Source of the DNA: Stappia sp. BW2
GTDB taxonomy: Bacteria; Pseudomonadota; Alphaproteobacteria; Rhizobiales; Stappiaceae
Direction: 5' to 3'
Assembly (NCBI RefSeq): GCF_008107695.1
Contig: NZ_VIRG01000060.1
Span: 302,767-366,766 of the forward strand
Length of the DNA stretch: 64,000 bases
The notes under the pieces are model-generated. The model had not been told where the DNA came from. It made no database searches and saw only the letters and a program-made list of their open reading frames with translations. The translations under genes were made by a program, and so were the position numbers. This document shows, one piece after another, positions 52,484 to 61,663 of this stretch. Numbering within the stretch: the first letter of the stretch is position 1; each line of letters opens with the position of its first letter.

Positions 52484-54781
52484 TCAGTTGGCGCCAGACC
52501 GAAGCTGGACATAGTGTTGGCGGATGCGGGCGCGCAGCAGGCCGGACGGATCGTCAGGAACTTTGCGCAACTGTTGCTCGACCGCCTGATCGACCACAGG
52601 AGCAGCGCCCGGAACGGAGGCCTCCACCGGCTCGCCGCTGGTGTCCTCGCCATTGCCGTCCAGCATGCTGGAAAGCAGTTTCGACAGAGGGTTTTCACTC
52701 TCCTTGCCGGCTTCGCCGGTATCGCTTCCAGAAGCGCTTGCCTGCTGACGAGCCTTGGCAGCTTCCTGTGCGGCGCGGTCTTCCTGGGCAAGGCCCTCGG
52801 AGCCGGCCTGGTCTTGCTGAGCGGCCTGCTCGCTGCCGTTTTCCTGGCCCTGCGGCCGGGTTCCGGAAGCTTCCTGCGTCTGCTCTTCACCAGCACCTGC
52901 CTTTGTTTCGTCAGCCTTTGCAGCGGAGCGTTCCTCTTCGCCGGCCTGGGGAGACTGGCCGTCTTGCTTGTCGTCGGAGGAGGCAGAAGCTTCGGCAGAT
53001 GCCTGGTCTTTCGGTTGCTCGCCTTGCGACGCGCTTTGCTGGCCAGCTTCTTCAGGCGAAGCGGACTCCTGTCCCGACTGAGAGGCGGACTGCTGCTGAT
53101 CACCAGATTGCTGCTGCGCACCGGACTGCTGCTGCTCGCCGGATTGGCCGGACTGCTCGCCGTCCTGTTGCTGCGAGCCCTCGGAGGCCTGCTGCTGCTC
53201 GCCGGACTGGCCATCAGCGTTTTGCTGATCCTGCTGTCCCTGCGAACCGGACTGCTGTTGCTGCTGACCGGACTGGTTCTGGGATTGCTGCTGGTCCTGT
53301 TCGCCGGACCCTCCAGCTTGTTGCTGCTGATCCTTGTTGTCGCCTTGGCCGGACTGCTGCTGTTGCTGCTGGTTCTTCTCCTTCTCTTGTTCTTCCTGCT
53401 TTTTCTGTTCGTCGAGCAGCTTCTGGACCAGATCGCGATTGTACTTTGCGTCTGCATCCTGCGGATTGGCAGCCAGCGCCTGATCGTAGGCTCCAAGTGC
53501 GTCTTCAAGCTGCCCGGACTTGGCAAGCGCGTTGCCGCGGTTGTAGGCGTTGGCGGAAAAATCCTGTGCCGCCGCTGCATAGTCGCCGGCCCGGTAGGCG
53601 GCACTGCCGCGCCAGGAAGATGTCTCGAACTGGCGGGACGCCGTGTCGTAGTCGCCGGACGCGAAGGCTTTCTGTCCCTGCTGGTCGGAAGTCGACCAGA
53701 GATCCTGCCAGGTTCCTGCGTGAGCAGGCTGGGGCGCAATTCCGGGGACCAGGCCCAGGCATGCAACCAGTCCGATGCTGAATACGAGCCCGCGGCGGAA
53801 CGCGAAGGGCAGCAGCAGCACGGGCAGGATCAGGAGCCAGTAGCCCATGTCGACCCAGCTGTCGGCCTGGAAATCCTCTGCCTTGCCGGCGGTTTCGATC
53901 CGGTCGGCCTTCGGCAGGATGCGGTTAAGGTCTGCGCTGTTGGCCGTCACGCTGGAATAGGTCCCACCACCGGACCGGGCAACCTGGCCAAGCCCTTCGG
54001 TATCCAGGGACGTCGTCAGCTTTTCACCAGAGCGTCTGGTGATAGCCTGACCGTCCGCGGTCTGCAGCGTGGCGCCCTCTTCGGTGCCGATACCCAGAAC
54101 GGAGACAGTGTAACCGGCCTTGCGCGCTTCGCTGGCTGCCTTGGCGGTTGCGGCCGTATCGCCCGCGTTGTCTGCGATCAGAACAATCTCGCCACGTCCG
54201 GCATCGGCTCTCTCCAGCACGGAGACCGCCTCGGAAATGGCAAGGTCCGGCCGGTTGCCGAGAACCGGCATCAGCTTGGTGGAAAGTTCGGGGATCATCT
54301 GCGAAATTACCTTCTTGTCACTGGTCAGGGGAGCCGCGACAAAGGGAATGTCCGAATAGATGACCAGTGCGCGCTCGTCCCCTTCGGTCCGGGCGAGAAT
54401 ATCGCGCAGCTTGTGCACCGCGCGCCGCAGGCGGCTCGGCGACAGGTCGTCGGAATTCATGGATTGCGCCAAACTGAGGACTGCGACCACCGGCTCACCG
54501 CCGGTGAAGGAGGGAACCTCGGCCTTCTGCCAGGTCGGCCCGGCCAACGCCGTCACCAGAACGACAATCGCGGCGGCGGCCAGTGCCGGCAGAACACGCG
54601 ATGCGCGGGCGGTGGCCCCACTGATCGCCAGATGCCGCAGCAGATGGGCGTCGACGTATTTGCCCCAGTTGCCGCCTGTGGCGCTTTTGCGGGATCGCAG
54701 GACGAGCCAGAAGAGAAGGCCCGCCGGGACCAGTGCCCAGAACCATTCCGGGCGCAGGAAGTGGAACAGATCGTTTTCCAT
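52484..54781 (-). CDS. batB: fused BatB-BatC: VWA domain, TPR and glutamine-rich tail
   Basis: A 765-residue protein. Helices at about 13-28 and 63-81 flank the lead, a VWA domain covers about 95-290, two further helices lie near 317-357, and TPR repeats (about 365-470) are BatC-like. A Gln/Ser/Gly/Glu-rich tail of about 230 residues (480-710) precedes a short conserved end. The VWA metal site is degraded: VLSLAQSM at 101-108 replaces the usual D-x-S-x-S, losing the Asp and the first Ser. The start at 54781 is 1 base after the batA stop. BatB and BatC are separate genes in some bacteria and fused in others. Confidence 0.88.
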   Translation of the reverse strand: MENDLFHFLRPEWFWALVPAGLLFWLVLRSRKSATGGNWGKYVDAHLLRHLAISGATARASRVLPALAAAAIVVLVTALAGPTWQKAEVPSFTGGEPVVAVLSLAQSMNSDDLSPSRLRRAVHKLRDILARTEGDERALVIYSDIPFVAAPLTSDKKVISQMIPELSTKLMPVLGNRPDLAISEAVSVLERADAGRGEIVLIADNAGDTAATAKAASEARKAGYTVSVLGIGTEEGATLQTADGQAITRRSGEKLTTSLDTEGLGQVARSGGGTYSSVTANSADLNRILPKADRIETAGKAEDFQADSWVDMGYWLLILPVLLLPFAFRRGLVFSIGLVACLGLVPGIAPQPAHAGTWQDLWSTSDQQGQKAFASGDYDTASRQFETSSWRGSAAYRAGDYAAAAQDFSANAYNRGNALAKSGQLEDALGAYDQALAANPQDADAKYNRDLVQKLLDEQKKQEEQEKEKNQQQQQQSGQGDNKDQQQQAGGSGEQDQQQSQNQSGQQQQQSGSQGQQDQQNADGQSGEQQQASEGSQQQDGEQSGQSGEQQQSGAQQQSGDQQQSASQSGQESASPEEAGQQSASQGEQPKDQASAEASASSDDKQDGQSPQAGEEERSAAKADETKAGAGEEQTQEASGTRPQGQENGSEQAAQQDQAGSEGLAQEDRAAQEAAKARQQASASGSDTGEAGKESENPLSKLLSSMLDGNGEDTSGEPVEASVPGAAPVVDQAVEQQLRKVPDDPSGLLRARIRQHYVQLRSGAN

Positions 54782-54782
54782 G

Positions 54783-55802
54783 TCAGGCTTCCTTGTGTAC
54801 GGGGCGTTGCGTGATGAGGGCCGGAACCGTCGCGAACAGCGCGGCAAGCGCCGTCAGGAGCAGGGCCAGACCGGCCGGCCAGAAATACAGGGCGACTTCA
54901 GGGCGCACATGCACCGGGTCGGCACCGATCGGCTCCAGCTTGTCTATTGACCGGTAGACCTGTGCCAGACCGTTGACGTCGGTTGCCCGGAAGTATTCCC
55001 CGCCGGTCAGTTCAGCGATCTTGCGCAAGGTGCCTTCATCGAGGTCCGCGGACGGATTGACCATCTGGCGGCCCATCGGGGTGTTGACTGCCATCGGACC
55101 TGCGCCGACGCCGATGGTGTAGATCCGGATACCCAGTTTCGCGGCAAGTTCGGCCGCCTGGATCGGGTCCATCTTGCCCTCGTTGTTCGCACCGTCTGTC
55201 AAGAGAACGAGAACACGTCCTTCAGCCGGCCTGTCTTTCAGGCGTTTCAGGGAAACCGCGATGGCATCGCCGATGGCCGTTTTCTGGCCGGTCAGGCCGA
55301 CTTCCGCCTGATCGAGGAGATCGCGGACCGCCTGCCGGTCAAAGGTCAGGGGCGCTTGCAGATAGGCGCGGTTCGAGAACAGCACGAGGCCAACCCGGTC
55401 GCCTTTCCGGCGTTCGATGAACGCATCCGCGGCATCCTTGACGACGCCAAGGCGGGTGGTCGGCTTGCCGCCGACAGCGAAATCCTGTTCAGCCATGGAA
55501 CCGGAGAGGTCGATGGCCATCATGATGTCACGGCCTTCGAAGGGAAGTGGAACTTCCGGGCCGACATAGGCCGGCCGGGCCACGGCCGTGACCATCAGCA
55601 ACCAGACAAGTGAGGCGGCAGCAAGCTTCCACCAGGATGTCGTGATCCGGTCGGCACGGCTTCCCAGATCCCGCGACAGGCTGGCAAAGAACGGCACCTT
55701 CAGCGCGCCGCCCAGCCCCTTGTCAGCGGGTTTGAGAAAATAGCGCAGCACAAAGGGCAGCGGCAGCAGAAGAAAGGCCAAAGGCCAGAGAAAGGTAATC
55801 AT
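54783..55802 (-). CDS. batA: BatA: membrane-anchored von Willebrand factor A protein
   Basis: A 339-residue protein with N-terminal helices (4-21 and 59-77), a VWA domain (about 92-290) and a C-terminal helix near 308-328. The metal-ion-dependent adhesion site is intact: D98-L-S100-G-S102, with the later LLTDGANN. The start at 55802 is preceded by AGGAGGAACGG and overlaps the upstream gene by 4 bases. It probably forms a membrane complex with BatB and BatD, contacted by MoxR. Confidence 0.92.
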   Translation of the reverse strand: MITFLWPLAFLLLPLPFVLRYFLKPADKGLGGALKVPFFASLSRDLGSRADRITTSWWKLAAASLVWLLMVTAVARPAYVGPEVPLPFEGRDIMMAIDLSGSMAEQDFAVGGKPTTRLGVVKDAADAFIERRKGDRVGLVLFSNRAYLQAPLTFDRQAVRDLLDQAEVGLTGQKTAIGDAIAVSLKRLKDRPAEGRVLVLLTDGANNEGKMDPIQAAELAAKLGIRIYTIGVGAGPMAVNTPMGRQMVNPSADLDEGTLRKIAELTGGEYFRATDVNGLAQVYRSIDKLEPIGADPVHVRPEVALYFWPAGLALLLTALAALFATVPALITQRPVHKEA

Positions 55803-56263
55803 CCGTTCCTCCTGATCCAGGTGGCGGTTTCGGCGCGCAGCGCCTCCGGTTCGAAATTCTGGTTGGCCGGCGGGCCGTAGGGACCGGTGGCCAGAAGCGC
55901 CGCGGTGTCGCGGTCCATGCCGTGTTTGCCTTCCATCAGGAACGCGCTCCACGCCTCGCCGGTCAGCACGTCGGCACCGGCCGAGCGGCGACGGGCGACA
56001 CGCCGGAGCAGGGACGAGATCTGCGTGAGGAATTCGTCTTCCCTCTCCGATTTGATCGCCTCAAGTTCGCGAAGCGCTAGGAAACGAGCGCTGCGGCGGC
56101 GGAGCCAGGTCCAGACGACAGCGGCCACGACGAGCGCGCAGACGAGGGCGAGCAGTGCCCACCAGCCTGGCGCGACCGGCCACCAGCCAACAGGCTCCGG
56201 CAGGTGGATGTCGCGAAGCTGGTCCAACTGGGCCAGCATCTGCGGAGAGAGATCTGTGCTCAT
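55799..56263 (-). CDS. DUF4381 family protein of the bat operon
   Basis: A 154-residue membrane protein: a periplasmic lead containing the family's DIHLPEPVGWWPVAPGWW, one membrane helix at about 33-53 and a basic cytoplasmic domain. DUF4381 genes are regularly found between DUF58 and batA genes, as here, with 4-base overlaps at both ends. Function unknown beyond Bat complex membership. Confidence 0.88.
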   Translation of the reverse strand: MSTDLSPQMLAQLDQLRDIHLPEPVGWWPVAPGWWALLALVCALVVAAVVWTWLRRRSARFLALRELEAIKSEREDEFLTQISSLLRRVARRRSAGADVLTGEAWSAFLMEGKHGMDRDTAALLATGPYGPPANQNFEPEALRAETATWIRRNG

Positions 56264-57180
56264 GCTGCCATACTCCGGTTGAGATGCGGGTGGAGGATCC
56301 AGGACGGATCGTCAGGGGTCTGCAGGAAGTGGCAGACCATGCCGTGATGACGGCTGACCAGTTCCAGCCGCTCCCTGCGGGCTTCGAACTGCTGTGCGTA
56401 GTGCTCGAGTTTCCGCCCGCCGAGAGCCGAAATGGCCAGCGCATGTTCCCCATCGGTGATACGCCCGCCGCGCGGCGGCAGCGCCGCATCGAAGGGATCG
56501 CTGATCTGGATGTTGGTGACATGGGCATTCACCGCCAGATGCCGCAGCTCTGTCTCCGCGTCGTCGCCGAAATCGGAGAAATCGCTGATGACGAAGGCAA
56601 GCGTTCCGGGGCGGTTCCGGTGACGCAGGCGGCGCAGGGCATGTGCCAGCGTCACCTCCGTTCCCAGGGGGCGCTCCGGCCGCGTTTCTTCCGCAAGAGC
56701 TTCCAGGTATCCGAGCACAGAGCGCCGGGTTCTGGAGGCACGAAAGTCCCGCAGGCCTTCCCGCGTCATGACAAGTCCGCCGACACGGTCGCCGCCGTCA
56801 TGCCCGGTCCAGGCCATCATGGCAGCCACTTCCGCTGCCAGGTTTGCCTTGAAACGGTTTCTGGTGCCGAACTGCATCATCGCGCGCATGTCGGTCAGAA
56901 TGACGATGGGCCTCTCGCGCTCTTCCTGGAAGAGCTTGGTGTGAGCCTGGCCCGTGCGGGCCGTCACGCGCCAGTCGATGGATTTGACGTCGTCGCCGGG
57001 CTGATAGATACGGCTTTCGGCGAATTCCATGCCGCGTCCGCGGAAAACGGAGCGATTGGCGCCCCACTGATGGGTCGCAACGCGACCCGAGGGCGCAAAC
57101 CCTGTGAGGCCGCGCTGCGGGCGCACCCTCACCAGTTCGGGCAGGGTCGCGACGATACCTTTGAGTTCATGGTCTGTCAT
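56260..57180 (-). CDS. DUF58 domain protein of the bat operon
   Basis: A 306-residue cytoplasmic protein with the DUF58 signature YQPGDDVKSIDWRVTARTG near 60-80 and a VWA-like remainder (IVILTDMRAMM; LAFVISDFSDFGDD). The ATG at 57180 is preferred over a TTG seven codons upstream because it has a GGGGGA site. Seventeen bases separate it from moxR. It is the standard partner of MoxR ATPases. Confidence 0.9.
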   Translation of the reverse strand: MTDHELKGIVATLPELVRVRPQRGLTGFAPSGRVATHQWGANRSVFRGRGMEFAESRIYQPGDDVKSIDWRVTARTGQAHTKLFQEERERPIVILTDMRAMMQFGTRNRFKANLAAEVAAMMAWTGHDGGDRVGGLVMTREGLRDFRASRTRRSVLGYLEALAEETRPERPLGTEVTLAHALRRLRHRNRPGTLAFVISDFSDFGDDAETELRHLAVNAHVTNIQISDPFDAALPPRGGRITDGEHALAISALGGRKLEHYAQQFEARRERLELVSRHHGMVCHFLQTPDDPSWILHPHLNRSMAA

Positions 57181-57197
57181 GACGGTCCCCCGTGTGT

Positions 57198-58187
57198 TCA
57201 AGCAACCGGAACCCTGTCGATCAGGGCGTCGATGAAACCGTCCGCTGTCTTGCCTTCCGCTTCTGCCTCGAAGCTGAGGATGATGCGGTGGCGCAGCACG
57301 TCATGCAGGACGGCCTGCACGTCGGACGGAGTGGCGAAATCCGCGCCGTTCATCCAGGCGTGGACCCGCGCACAGCGGTCCAGGGCGATGGTCGAACGGG
57401 GCGAGGCGCCGTAGGAGATCTGATGGGCAAGGTCGTCGCCATACATCTGCGGGCGGCGGGTCGCCTGGATCAGCTGAATGATGTAGTCCGTGAGCGCATC
57501 CGAGACGTGGGTTTTCAAGGCCGCCTGTCTGGCGTCGAAGATCTCCTTCTGGGACACCTGGAAGGTGGGCTTCACGTTTTCGGCCATGGCTTCGCCACGT
57601 ACGATCCGCAACACCTCGCGTTCGGCTTCCGCTGACGGATAGTCGATCTTGACGTGCAGCATGAAGCGGTCGAGCTGGGCTTCCGGCAGCGGATAGGTGC
57701 CTTCCTGTTCGATCGGGTTCTGGGTTGCCATCACCATGAAAAGATCCGGCAGATGGTAGGTCGCTCCGGCGACGGTCACCTGACGCTCGGCCATGGCTTC
57801 GAGCAGGGCCGACTGCACCTTGGCCGGTGCGCGGTTGATCTCGTCCGCGAGGATCAGGTTGTGAAACAGGGGGCCGGAATGAAACTCGAAGGTTCCTTTT
57901 TCGGGCCTGTAGACTTCCGTCCCGGTCAGATCGCTGGGGAGCAGGTCCGGGGTGAACTGGACACGGCAGGGCTCGCCTTCGATAAGTTCGGCCAGAGTGT
58001 TGACGGCCTTTGTCTTGGCAAGGCCCGGCGCTCCTTCGAGCAGAATGTGCCCGTCGCCGAACAGACCCAGAAGCAGCCTGTCGACGAACTGCTCCTGGCC
58101 GACGATCCGCTGGTTCATATGATCGCGGAGCGCGTCGACAAGCGCGTTGTTCGGGCGGGCGGCGGTGTGAAGTGCATTGCTGGTCAT
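57198..58187 (-). CDS. moxR: MoxR family AAA+ ATPase
   Basis: A 329-residue AAA+ protein. Walker A is GAPGLAKT at 52-59, Walker B and the sensor region are LILADEINRAPAKVQSALLEAMAE, and ATQNPIEQEGTYPLPEAQLDRF is the MoxR hallmark. First gene of the operon moxR-DUF58-DUF4381-batA-batB-batD. MoxR proteins are thought to remodel or load VWA-domain partners, which the operon supplies. The promoter should lie in 58188-58471. Confidence 0.95.
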   Translation of the reverse strand: MTSNALHTAARPNNALVDALRDHMNQRIVGQEQFVDRLLLGLFGDGHILLEGAPGLAKTKAVNTLAELIEGEPCRVQFTPDLLPSDLTGTEVYRPEKGTFEFHSGPLFHNLILADEINRAPAKVQSALLEAMAERQVTVAGATYHLPDLFMVMATQNPIEQEGTYPLPEAQLDRFMLHVKIDYPSAEAEREVLRIVRGEAMAENVKPTFQVSQKEIFDARQAALKTHVSDALTDYIIQLIQATRRPQMYGDDLAHQISYGASPRSTIALDRCARVHAWMNGADFATPSDVQAVLHDVLRHRIILSFEAEAEGKTADGFIDALIDRVPVA

Positions 58188-58471
58188 CAGAGTCCCTCGC
58201 AATCGGGCCCGGCATCGTGCCGAGGCGCCGCGGTTTCAGGTTCAAAGCTTCTGTGAAAACGAGAACCAGCCTGCGGGTGGCTGCAAGGCCTCCATTCGCC
58301 TTGCTTAGAGGCGCTGGTGGGCCGTGCAATCAGGGAGATCGCTGAAAAGGAATCAGACTTTTCAGTCCGACCGACCTAAATGGTTCTCGCTTTCAAGGTT
58401 CACTTCCCGAAGTCCATGAACTACGAAAACCCTAAGCGGCGGAGTTTGAGGCAGCTTGCGGCGTTCTTTAA
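58188..58471. other. 284-bp intergenic region before moxR
   Basis: This region holds the moxR promoter and the end of the two-component operon, both on the minus strand. No gene and no clear terminator or palindrome was recognised. Confidence 0.5.
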
Positions 58472-59863
58472 TTATTGTTGAAGTTGGCGTTTGGGGAACG
58501 AGACGGTGACCTGCAGCCCCGGATGATCGGCAGAGTCGGGGTCTGTCTTAGACAGCGCTATGGCAGCCTCGTGATGGTCGGCAACGGCTTTGACAAGGGC
58601 AAGGCCGAGACCGCTGCCCGGCTTGCTGCGGGCGCTGTCGATCCGTTTGAACAGGTCGAAGACCTCATGCCGCTGCCCGTCGGGAATGCCCTCGCCCGTG
58701 TCCTCCACGACGAGATCAAGCCTGTCGGGCAGGTTCGCAAGACGCACCCGGACCGAAATGCCGGTGCCCCCATGCACGATTGCGTTTCCCACAAGGTTGG
58801 CGAGCATCTGCTGCACCATGTTCTTGTCGCACAGAAGCTGGCAATCGCCGGCTTCCCCGGGCAGAAACGCGAGTGTCTGACCGTTCTCCTGTGCCAGAGG
58901 CGTGAAGAACTCGACCGTATTCTCGATGAGACTGCCGAGGTCGTTCATCTGCATGTCCTTGCGCGGTGAGCCCGCACGGATCCGGGTGATCCGCAGAATT
59001 GTATCGATGATGTCGTTAAGCGACCCCGTCTCGGTGAGTGCCCGTTCGACTTGAGGCTGCGCATTGCCGCCGGCCTCGATTTCGTCCAGAGCATCGTTCA
59101 GCACGAGGCCGACACGGGCAAGCGGGGTCTTCAGGTCGTGCGCGATGGCAGTGGTTGTCGCGCGCATGCTGTCCATCAGGCCGGAGAGAGCGTCGAGGTT
59201 GGCGTTGATCTGGATGGAGATCCGGTCGATCTGGTCCTTCCTGTCAACGATCGGAACGCGCGCGTCGGACTCTCCCTTCGCAACGCGTGCGAGAACGCCC
59301 TCGATCGACCGGAGTTTTGCGAAACTCTCACGGCTCGCTGCCAGACCCAGAACCAGCGTTCCGAAGGTCAGCAACACGGTCATGACGACGAGGCCCACAA
59401 TCATGTGAGTGCGTGTCTCGTCAACGTCCTTGAGGCTTCGGCCAACAACGAGCGTTGCATCGTTGAACTTCTGGACCGACAGCACGAAATGGCCTGCGCT
59501 CCCTTTCGCGGAGACAGATTGCAGCCTGGTGTCGCGGAGACCGATGAAATCCGGCATGGCAAGGTCGGCCCCCGCCAGATTGACGCCCTTTTCATCGAAA
59601 ACAGCAGAGACCCGTTCCTGACTGTTGACGAGGTCGCTCAAGGTGCCGATTGCCTTCACCAGGCCCTTGCGCCCTTCCGAAGAATAGATGTCGCTCAGAA
59701 GGACCGCTTCCTCCAGGGTCTGCTGCTCCGTGGCATCGCGCAGGGCCTGGGTGGCAGACCAGATGAACAGCGTCCCGCCCAGGCACATGAGAACCAGAAC
59801 ACCTATCGCGACCTTGGTGGAGGTCCGAAAGGAGCTGCCCGACAGAAGGTCAGTGAGGCGCAC
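58472..59863 (-). CDS. membrane sensor histidine kinase
   Basis: A 463-residue kinase. Helices at about 18-36 and 154-175 enclose a periplasmic sensor domain of about 115 residues, then a HAMP-type linker. The H-box is AIAHDLKTPLAR with the phosphorylated His242. The N-box is MLANLVGNAIVHG, and the G-boxes are DTGEGIPDG and GSGLGLALVKAV. It overlaps its response regulator by 14 bases. The signal is unknown; neighbouring moxR-bat genes are on the same strand and could be a target. Confidence 0.93.
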   Translation of the reverse strand: MRLTDLLSGSSFRTSTKVAIGVLVLMCLGGTLFIWSATQALRDATEQQTLEEAVLLSDIYSSEGRKGLVKAIGTLSDLVNSQERVSAVFDEKGVNLAGADLAMPDFIGLRDTRLQSVSAKGSAGHFVLSVQKFNDATLVVGRSLKDVDETRTHMIVGLVVMTVLLTFGTLVLGLAASRESFAKLRSIEGVLARVAKGESDARVPIVDRKDQIDRISIQINANLDALSGLMDSMRATTTAIAHDLKTPLARVGLVLNDALDEIEAGGNAQPQVERALTETGSLNDIIDTILRITRIRAGSPRKDMQMNDLGSLIENTVEFFTPLAQENGQTLAFLPGEAGDCQLLCDKNMVQQMLANLVGNAIVHGGTGISVRVRLANLPDRLDLVVEDTGEGIPDGQRHEVFDLFKRIDSARSKPGSGLGLALVKAVADHHEAAIALSKTDPDSADHPGLQVTVSFPKRQLQQ

Positions 59864-60527
59864 GGATCCGGTATCCCATGTTGCGAACGGTGTGGATCAA
59901 GGGTGTATCGAATGGCTTGTCGATCTTCTGGCGCAGCTTGCTGATGTGGGTTTCGACGACGGTCGTTCCCGGATCGAAGGAAAAATCCCAGATGCTCTCC
60001 AGGATCATCGTCCTGCTTACGACCCGGCCCTCGGCTTCCATGAGAAGTTCGAGCAGGGCAAATTCCTTGTTCTGCAGATCGATGACCTGCCCCTGGCGCA
60101 CCGCGACCCGCTTGAGCAGGTCCAGCTTGAGATCGTGACACGTGAGTTCGGTCTTGTGGTTGTTCTGCTTGGGACGCCGCGACAACGCATGAATGCGGGC
60201 AAGAAGTTCTGAAAAGTGAAACGGTTTGACGATGTAGTCGTCACCGCCCGCCATCAGGCCCTCGACCTTGTCCTCGACATCGGAGACCGCCGTCAGAAAG
60301 ATAACCGGCAGGGAGCTGTTGGAGGCTCTGAGCGCCTTGACGAGCGAAAGCCCGTCAAGCCCGGGCATCATCCTGTCGATGATGGCAACGTCGCAGGTAT
60401 TGTAAAGGCAATAGGTCAGCGCTTCGCGGCCGTCGCTCACCCAATCGACCGAAAATCCCTGTTCGAGCAGACCTTTGCGGACGTATTCCGCCATCGTCTC
60501 ATCGTCTTCAGCAACCAGAATTTTCAT
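59850..60527 (-). CDS. OmpR-family response regulator
   Basis: A 225-residue regulator. The receiver domain has the acidic pair EDD (7-9), the phosphoacceptor Asp51 in IIDRMMPGLDG and the conserved lysine in VKPFHFSEL. The C-terminal winged helix ends SKLRQKIDKPFDTPLIHTVRNMGYRI. It is the first gene of the two-gene operon with the kinase. It resembles the QseB/CopR/TctD type; the target genes cannot be inferred. Confidence 0.95.
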   Translation of the reverse strand: MKILVAEDDETMAEYVRKGLLEQGFSVDWVSDGREALTYCLYNTCDVAIIDRMMPGLDGLSLVKALRASNSSLPVIFLTAVSDVEDKVEGLMAGGDDYIVKPFHFSELLARIHALSRRPKQNNHKTELTCHDLKLDLLKRVAVRQGQVIDLQNKEFALLELLMEAEGRVVSRTMILESIWDFSFDPGTTVVETHISKLRQKIDKPFDTPLIHTVRNMGYRIRAPH

Positions 60528-60688
60528 CGCTCGGGCTTTCGATCAGAACAAATCGCCGTCTTCGTGAATTACTCCCTGATTGGCGGCAGTGCAATCGGTT
60601 CGCTGCGAGTGACTGCCGGATTTCGATCCGGACGAGGCCCAATGCGAGACATCCGGCAAGCTGACGACCCTAAATGCGCCCTGCGCGT

Positions 60689-61663
60689 CTATTTCTTCGA
60701 CGCGCCCTGTCGAAAGGTTTTCGTGGTTGCGCCGGTCCAGCCCCTGAAGGCTCGGTAAAACGAGTTCAGATTCCGATAGCCCAGCAGATCCGCGACTTCG
60801 GCTGCGGGTCGATGTTCTTCTTCGAGATAGCGGATGGCAAGGTCGCGCCTCGTCTGTTCCAGAATTGTCCGGAAACTAACCTGCTCGGCCTTCAACAGTC
60901 TCTGCAACTTTCGTGTGGTCATATCGAGATGCTCGCTGACATCGCCAATACCGCACCTGCCCGAGGGCAGGATTTCAACAAGCGCCTTGCTGACCTGGCT
61001 GCCGATCCGGGACCGGGGAGCAGGCGGACTTGCGGAAACGTGTTGCGTGTCGTCCGTTGATTGCACCTTCGCCTGAGCCATCAGGAGCGGCCGATGAACG
61101 TCATTGTTGGAGAATTCGATGAACGCATGATCGGCTTCGACCGGGACGATACCAAGATAGGCGACGTCTTCTTTCCGGAGGCGGCCGGCGGACATAATGC
61201 CGACCCTCAACGGTTGAATGTGGCATCCGGTATAGATGCGCCCCAGGTCGACAAGGTACAGAATTACCCACAGCACAAACCACTGCATCAGAACGACCTC
61301 AGCAGTCACCGGCCTTATTTCAATGCGAAAACGGTCAGCACGCCTTTCCATACGAAAGACTGCGCCACCCCCAGGCCCTTTCAATTCGGAAAGATTCTCA
61401 TAGCCTGTCTGCAAGGTCTCGCATCGAGCGAAGACCAGCGTGCTGGCAGGGCGGGGAGTGCGAGCCCAAAACGTAGCCAATTTATAGGAAATATCATCGC
61501 GTCCGCTCACGCGCTCGATCGCACGCTCCAGAGCGAAAAGCTCCCTGGGCTTTACTTGCCGGGTTTCGTCCAGCAAGTAGTCGGCCGGCAACCCGGCAGT
61601 CTTCATGACCGAATATTCATCGAGCTGAAGCACACGAATGATGGATTTCAGGATCTGTGGCAT
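60689..61663 (-). CDS. AraC-family transcriptional regulator
   Basis: A 324-residue regulator with an N-terminal arabinose-operon-type ligand domain (PF12625-like, as in OruR, ArgR and GliR) and a C-terminal pair of helix-turn-helices (about 225-320). The latter holds DVSEHLDMTTRKLQRLLKAE and EVADLLGYRNLNSFYRAFRGWTG. The ATG at 61663 is taken as start; a TTG three codons upstream is possible and neither has a strong ribosome site. A perfect 14-bp palindrome lies 45 bases upstream. No obvious target operon is adjacent except the surface-protein gene, whose start is about 630 bases away in divergent orientation. Confidence 0.87.
   Translation of the reverse strand: MPQILKSIIRVLQLDEYSVMKTAGLPADYLLDETRQVKPRELFALERAIERVSGRDDISYKLATFWARTPRPASTLVFARCETLQTGYENLSELKGPGGGAVFRMERRADRFRIEIRPVTAEVVLMQWFVLWVILYLVDLGRIYTGCHIQPLRVGIMSAGRLRKEDVAYLGIVPVEADHAFIEFSNNDVHRPLLMAQAKVQSTDDTQHVSASPPAPRSRIGSQVSKALVEILPSGRCGIGDVSEHLDMTTRKLQRLLKAEQVSFRTILEQTRRDLAIRYLEEEHRPAAEVADLLGYRNLNSFYRAFRGWTGATTKTFRQGASKK

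Noticed and set aside
52463..54814. Long plus-strand open frame (783 codons) opposite the BatB-BatC gene, rich in leucine
   Set aside because: It is the antisense of the CAG-rich BatB-BatC gene, whose composition keeps the opposite frame open. The product has no domain, while the minus-strand product has VWA and TPR domains in an intact bat operon.
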